A DNA stretch of 64,000 bases, from contig NZ_CP159290.1 in NCBI RefSeq assembly GCF_040448685.1, positions 3,534,001 through 3,598,000 on the forward strand, written 5' to 3'. Under the pieces are notes generated by a model. The model was not told where the DNA came from. It saw nothing but the letters and a program-made list of their open reading frames with translations, and ran no database searches. This document shows, piece after piece, positions 61,401-64,000 of the stretch (position 1 is its first letter; every line of letters begins with the position of its first letter). The stretch is from Cellulosimicrobium sp. ES-005 (lineage in GTDB: Bacteria; Actinomycetota; Actinomycetes; Actinomycetales; Cellulomonadaceae). The position numbers and the translations under genes are program-made.

Positions 61401-62927
61401 GTCGACGGCGTCTTCCGCTTCGGCCAGGCCGACGGTGGCACGTGGACCGCCGCGAGCGGCCGCGGGACCGTCGCGTACGCCGGGACGGTCCGCTTCACCG
61501 GACACGCGGGGGCGCTCGACCTCACCCTGGCGAACCCGGTCGTCGAGGTCACCGGCCCGGGCGCTGGCCGCCTGCTCGTCGACGCCCGCTCCACGGGCCT
61601 CGACGGCTCGACGTTCGACCGCAAGGGTGTCGCGGTCGCGACCCTCGCGCTCGGCGCGCCGACGACGAGCGCGGACGGGTCCGTGACGTACACGGACGCC
61701 GCGGCGACGCTCACCGCGGACGGCTCGCTCGCGTTCGTCGGCTTCTACCCGGCCGGGACCGCGCTCGACCCGGTGACGTTCACGGTCGGCGCGACGGCGA
61801 CCGGACCCGGGGGCGGCGGCACGATCGGCACCCCGGGCGACGGGTCGACGGGCGGCTCGGTGGACCGGACGAAGGCGACGCTCTCGGCGTACCAGGCCGC
61901 CCCGGGCGACGAGGTCACCATCAGCGGCATCGGGTTCGGCACGAACGAGGCGGGGATCCGCACGGAGATCCGCTCGACGCCGCGCACGCTCGCGACGGGC
62001 GTCACGGCGAACGCCGGCGGCGCCGCGACCTCTACGGTGACGATCCCCCAGGACGTCGCCCCGGGCGAGCACACGCTGCTGCTGGTCGGCGCGAACCACA
62101 CGGCGTCCGCGCCCATCACGATCGTCGGCACCGGGACCACCGGCACCGGGACGGGCGGCGCGGCGGAGCAGTGCTTCGCGCAGGGCGTCAACGGCGCGAC
62201 GCTCTCGTGGGGCGTGAGCGACCGGTTCCGCGCGTACGTGACGGGCCCGATCGCGAAGGGCTCGGTCTCGACGAGCGGCGTGCAGGACTCCGGCTCGGCG
62301 TTCACGTGGAGCGGCGGCAAGGGCTCGTTCAACACGGACCTGGGCAAGGGGCGCGCGAGCTTCGGCGGCTCGGTGTCGTTCTCCGGGCACGAGGGCATCC
62401 TCGACCTGCAGATCAGCAACCCGCGCGTCGTCGTGAACGGCTCGTCGGGCACGCTCGTGGTGGACGTCCGGAGCAGCGACATGGAGGGCACCAAGAGCTC
62501 GTCGAACGGCGTCGCGTTCGCGAGCCTGGACCTGTCGGGCAAGAAGTCGACGTCGGGCTCCACGATCACGTGGAGCGGCGCTCCCGCGACCCTCACGGCC
62601 GCCGGGGCGAAGGCCTTCGCCGGGTTCTACGAGGCCGGCACGGCGCTGTCGCCCGTGACGTTCGGCTTCCCGATCGGCGGCGACGTGGAGTGCGACGCGT
62701 ACTCGGGCGCGCTCGCCTCGACCGGGACGGACGCGGGCAGCCTCGCGCTCCTCGCCGGGACCCTGCTGCTCACGGGCGGGGCGATCCTGGCCGTGCGGCG
62801 CCGTCGTGCGTGCGGGGGGAGCGGGGGCGTCAGACCAGGTCGACGAGGTCCGCGACGGAGTCGACGACCTTGCTCGGGCGGAACGGGAACCGGTCGACGT
62901 CGGACATCTTCGTGGAGCCCGTCATGA
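58491..62927 (+). CDS. Cell-wall-anchored heme-binding protein with three HtaA domains and LAxTG motif
   Basis: Iron-acquisition surface protein, 1,478 residues. Order: signal peptide (1-39), HtaA domain 1 (about 45-190), Ig-like (about 200-305), an unknown segment (about 320-420), two tandem repeats of about 155 residues (about 425-585 and 590-750), two Ig-like domains (about 755-935), HtaA 2 (about 940-1,100), an Ig/IPT-like domain, HtaA 3 (about 1,225-1,400), LASTG at 1408-1412, a TM helix and an RRRR stop. Each HtaA copy keeps the heme-ligand Tyr and His pair: Tyr57/His102, Tyr952/His1005 and Tyr1249/His1300. LAxTG is the class E sortase signal. GGGAG lies 5 nt before the GTG. The last 98 bp overlap the convergent HAD gene. 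Iron control is predicted from the box at 58362. Confidence 0.9.
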   Translation: MRTSSSRRVRRGLASFLAAALAAGLTVAGASAPAQAAPAEIRGGSATWNFKDSWTGYVGGAGTITPALVGGKSVYPSASGSVDPETAVGTVRLGGSVRYSAHGGALDLTISDLRLAVTGPTSGVLTADFTSAGTVSDDVVVAEVSVGTARAGDTLVLTANGTFAAGIAAVDPQFGGYVDEPISTLTATLDVPAPVAPATATSTALAVAPSGASVAGAPVTLTATVAPAAAGTVEFRDGGAVLGAAPVTDGVARLETSALATGAHELSAAFTPADPAAFVASASGAVAHAVTEPATEPEPEPVADPVVTVSPSAPVDPAVENTFTVSGTGFVGAGAANGAYVLLGDASIWDGSGPLVASGWLAQGWVMPQQVRDGAFTTTLTVPAGTLDPATEYVVATSAAHALSATDRSLDTFTPVAVQGATTPGPGWEPSIELFAADGTTPLGDTPVRPDDTIVVKGSGFDPEANVAPEGNRPPISGGIPAGTYVVFGKFAPQWRPSQGVASSARKAGSQQWALASAALDQVDPRYQGAIRAQWAELSEDGTFTAELVASELELDGGRYGVYTYAAGGTVNAAQELYAPVAFTTEPAAPVWEPEIAVLAEDGVTPLGDTAVSVGDTIVVRGSGFDPAANVGGRGVPIPANLPQGTYVVFGSFAEQWRPSEGAASSARKVGSQVWALAEPVLDQVPAQYQSVVRAQWTDIAADGTFEARLVVKSPGLLDGGRYGVYTYGAGGVSNADQELFAPVAFDAPASLTVTPATTTVAAGGSVRLTVGGLVEGDDVKGVTFGGKAATYSRDGAAVLLTVPADTAAGPVPVVVTSELGVTGSTTLTVTAPAPGARPTTTTLASSATSVVEGTAVTFTATVTPKAAGTVRFTAGDTALGTATVVDGTASYRATGLAAGSHAVTATFVPADSTAFVGSTSSPVTVTVTAKPSVPTTAGALTWGVKESFRSYIQGPVAGGGATATNGASVVDGVFRFGQADGGTWTAASGRGTVAYAGTVRFTGHAGALDLTLANPVVEVTGPGAGRLLVDARSTGLDGSTFDRKGVAVATLALGAPTTSADGSVTYTDAAATLTADGSLAFVGFYPAGTALDPVTFTVGATATGPGGGGTIGTPGDGSTGGSVDRTKATLSAYQAAPGDEVTISGIGFGTNEAGIRTEIRSTPRTLATGVTANAGGAATSTVTIPQDVAPGEHTLLLVGANHTASAPITIVGTGTTGTGTGGAAEQCFAQGVNGATLSWGVSDRFRAYVTGPIAKGSVSTSGVQDSGSAFTWSGGKGSFNTDLGKGRASFGGSVSFSGHEGILDLQISNPRVVVNGSSGTLVVDVRSSDMEGTKSSSNGVAFASLDLSGKKSTSGSTITWSGAPATLTAAGAKAFAGFYEAGTALSPVTFGFPIGGDVECDAYSGALASTGTDAGSLALLAGTLLLTGGAILAVRRRRACGGSGGVRPGRRGPRRSRRPCSGGTGTGRRRTSSWSPS

Positions 62928-63603
62928 CGAGGTACGTGTACAGCCCGGCCTCGATGCCCGCGACGACGTCCGTGTCCATCCGGTCGCCGATCATCGCCGT
63001 CTTCTCCGAGTGCGCGTCGATGCGGTTGAGCGCCGAGCGGAACATCATCGGGTTCGGCTTGCCGACGAAGTACGGCTTGCGGCCCGTCGCGGCCGTGATC
63101 ATCGCCGCGACCGCGCCCGTCGCGGGCAGCGGGCCCTCCTGGGACGGGCCGGTCGTGTCCGGGTTGGTGCAGATGAAGCGCGAGCCGCCGAGGATGAGGC
63201 GGATCGCCTTGGTGATCGCCTCGAACGAGTACGTGCGCGTCTCGCCCAGCACCACGTAGTCCGGGTCGGACTCGGTGAGCGTGTAGCCCGCCTCGTAGAG
63301 CGCCGTCGTCAGCCCCGCCTCGCCGACCGCGTACGCGCTGCCGCTCGGGATCTGGTCGCTGAGGAACTGGGCGGTGGCCAGCGCCGACGTCCAGATCGAC
63401 TCCTCGGGCACGTCGATGCCCGACGTCGCGAGGCGCGCGCGCAGGTCGCGCGCCGTGAAGATCGAGTTGTTCGTGAGGATGAGGAACGGGCGGCCCTTGT
63501 CGCGCAGCGCCCGCACGAACTCCGGCGCGCCGGGGATCGCGTGCCCCTCGTGGACGAGCACGCCGTCCATGTCCGTCAGCCAGCTCGTGATCTCTCGTGT
63601 CAT
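62830..63603 (-). CDS. HAD-IIA family hydrolase, NagD-like phosphatase
   Basis: Sugar- or nucleotide-phosphate phosphatase, 257 residues. HAD motif I is DMDGV (nucleophile Asp11, Asp13), motif II LTNNS, the Lys of VGKPNPMMF and motif III MIGDRMDTDV; the C2 cap lies between about 70 and 185. The ATG at 63603 follows the DedA stop by 1 bp, so the two form an operon. Its 3' end overlaps the end of the HtaA-domain gene on the other strand by 98 bp. Confidence 0.93.
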   Translation of the reverse strand: MTREITSWLTDMDGVLVHEGHAIPGAPEFVRALRDKGRPFLILTNNSIFTARDLRARLATSGIDVPEESIWTSALATAQFLSDQIPSGSAYAVGEAGLTTALYEAGYTLTESDPDYVVLGETRTYSFEAITKAIRLILGGSRFICTNPDTTGPSQEGPLPATGAVAAMITAATGRKPYFVGKPNPMMFRSALNRIDAHSEKTAMIGDRMDTDVVAGIEAGLYTYLVMTGSTKMSDVDRFPFRPSKVVDSVADLVDLV

Positions 63604-63604
63604 C

Positions 63605-64000
63605 TCAGGCGTCCTTCCCGTCCTTCTCGCCCTGCCCGACGGCGGTCGTGCCCTCGGTGACGGCCGGATCGCCGTCGGTGCCCGCCGCGTCGGCCGCGAC
63701 CTGCGCCTCGAGCGCCGCGGCGCGCTTCTCGGCGCGGCGCCCGCGCCAGACCTCCACGATCATCGGGACCACCGAGAGGAACACGATGAGCAGGACGAGC
63801 GCCTCGATGTTGTCCTTGACGAACGTGATGTTCCCCAGCAGGTAGCCGAGCCACGTGAGGCCCACGGCCCACAGCAGCGCACCGAGCGCGTTGAACCCCA
63901 CGAAGTGGCGGTAGTGCATCTTGCCGACGCCCGCGGCGACCGGCGCGTACGTGCGCACGATGGGCACGAAGCGGGCGATGACGATCGTCCGGCCGCCGTA
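63605..64000 (-). CDS. DedA family membrane protein, 5' end outside window
   Basis: The visible 131 residues begin with YGGRTIVIARFVPIVRTYAP, the conserved GxxRFxPxxRT motif of DedA/SNARE-associated proteins, continue with two TM helices (FVGFNALGALLWAVGLTWLG and LVLLIVFLSVVPMIVEVW) and end with a charged Ala/Glu/Gly-rich tail. DedA proteins act in lipid flipping and membrane homeostasis. The start lies beyond the window. The stop is 1 bp from the HAD gene start. Confidence 0.92.
   Translation of the reverse strand, partial: YGGRTIVIARFVPIVRTYAPVAAGVGKMHYRHFVGFNALGALLWAVGLTWLGYLLGNITFVKDNIEALVLLIVFLSVVPMIVEVWRGRRAEKRAAALEAQVAADAAGTDGDPAVTEGTTAVGQGEKDGKDA

Overview
The window is 64 kb of very GC-rich chromosomal DNA with the habits of an actinobacterium of the order Micrococcales. 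It most resembles Cellulosimicrobium, Cellulomonas or Isoptericola, but the genus is inferred from gene content, not from a marker search. The supporting signs are dense genes with GTG, TTG and 4-bp ATGA/GTGA overlaps, many start codons 6-7 nt after an ANNNT -10 box (leaderless type), an HspR-type HAIR element before clpB, an IdeR/DtxR-type iron box, UdgX, LppM, and an LAxTG surface protein.

Layout. 1-19.6 kb is a carbohydrate-uptake region. It holds a secreted GH97 alpha-glycosidase (cut by the window edge) and a MalEFG-type sugar importer, both on the minus strand. Divergent from these run a ROK regulator, a XylF/G/H-type importer and a LacI regulator, followed by a 1,806-residue secreted GH92 alpha-mannosidase and a YihS-like AGE isomerase. 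A CTGACAGC/GCTGTCAG palindrome lies just before the GH92 gene. Its 12-bp core recurs in the malE-ROK intergenic region, which suggests one LacI-type regulon: glycans are cut outside, imported, and mannose is isomerised to fructose inside.

19.6-24.5 kb is a lower-GC, degraded accessory island next to tRNA-Gly(CCC). It carries an Abi_alpha/DUF4393-like gene, a two-TM gene, two overlapping membrane-protein genes with three single-base frameshifts, an ORF that looks like a methyltransferase fragment joined in frame to the tail of a restriction helicase, and a HepT/MntA toxin-antitoxin pair whose antitoxin carries an HTH domain.

24.5-43 kb is mostly housekeeping: a TM2 protein, Dcd, a six-gene Mrp Na+/H+ antiporter operon with fused MrpA-MrpB, a CDF transporter, Ada/AlkA plus Ogt alkylation repair, an alpha/beta hydrolase, a 3-hydroxyisobutyryl-CoA hydrolase-like enzyme, a ThuA protein and an LppM lipoprotein.

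43-58.3 kb has clpB under a HAIR element, a diacylglycerol-kinase-like enzyme, UdgX, a DUF2071 protein, a NarL-type two-component system, an ABC exporter, a peptidoglycan-binding protein, a TetR regulator, two DUF4190-like membrane proteins, exonuclease III, an SDR and pyrE.

58.3-64 kb has a 1,478-residue surface protein with three HtaA heme-binding domains and an LAxTG anchor behind an iron box, then a NagD-like HAD phosphatase and a DedA protein cut by the window edge. Three 60-bp imperfect palindromes of one sequence family sit just 3' of genes at 19.5, 25.3 and 35.1 kb. No CRISPR array, integrase, transposase, rRNA or replication origin was seen.
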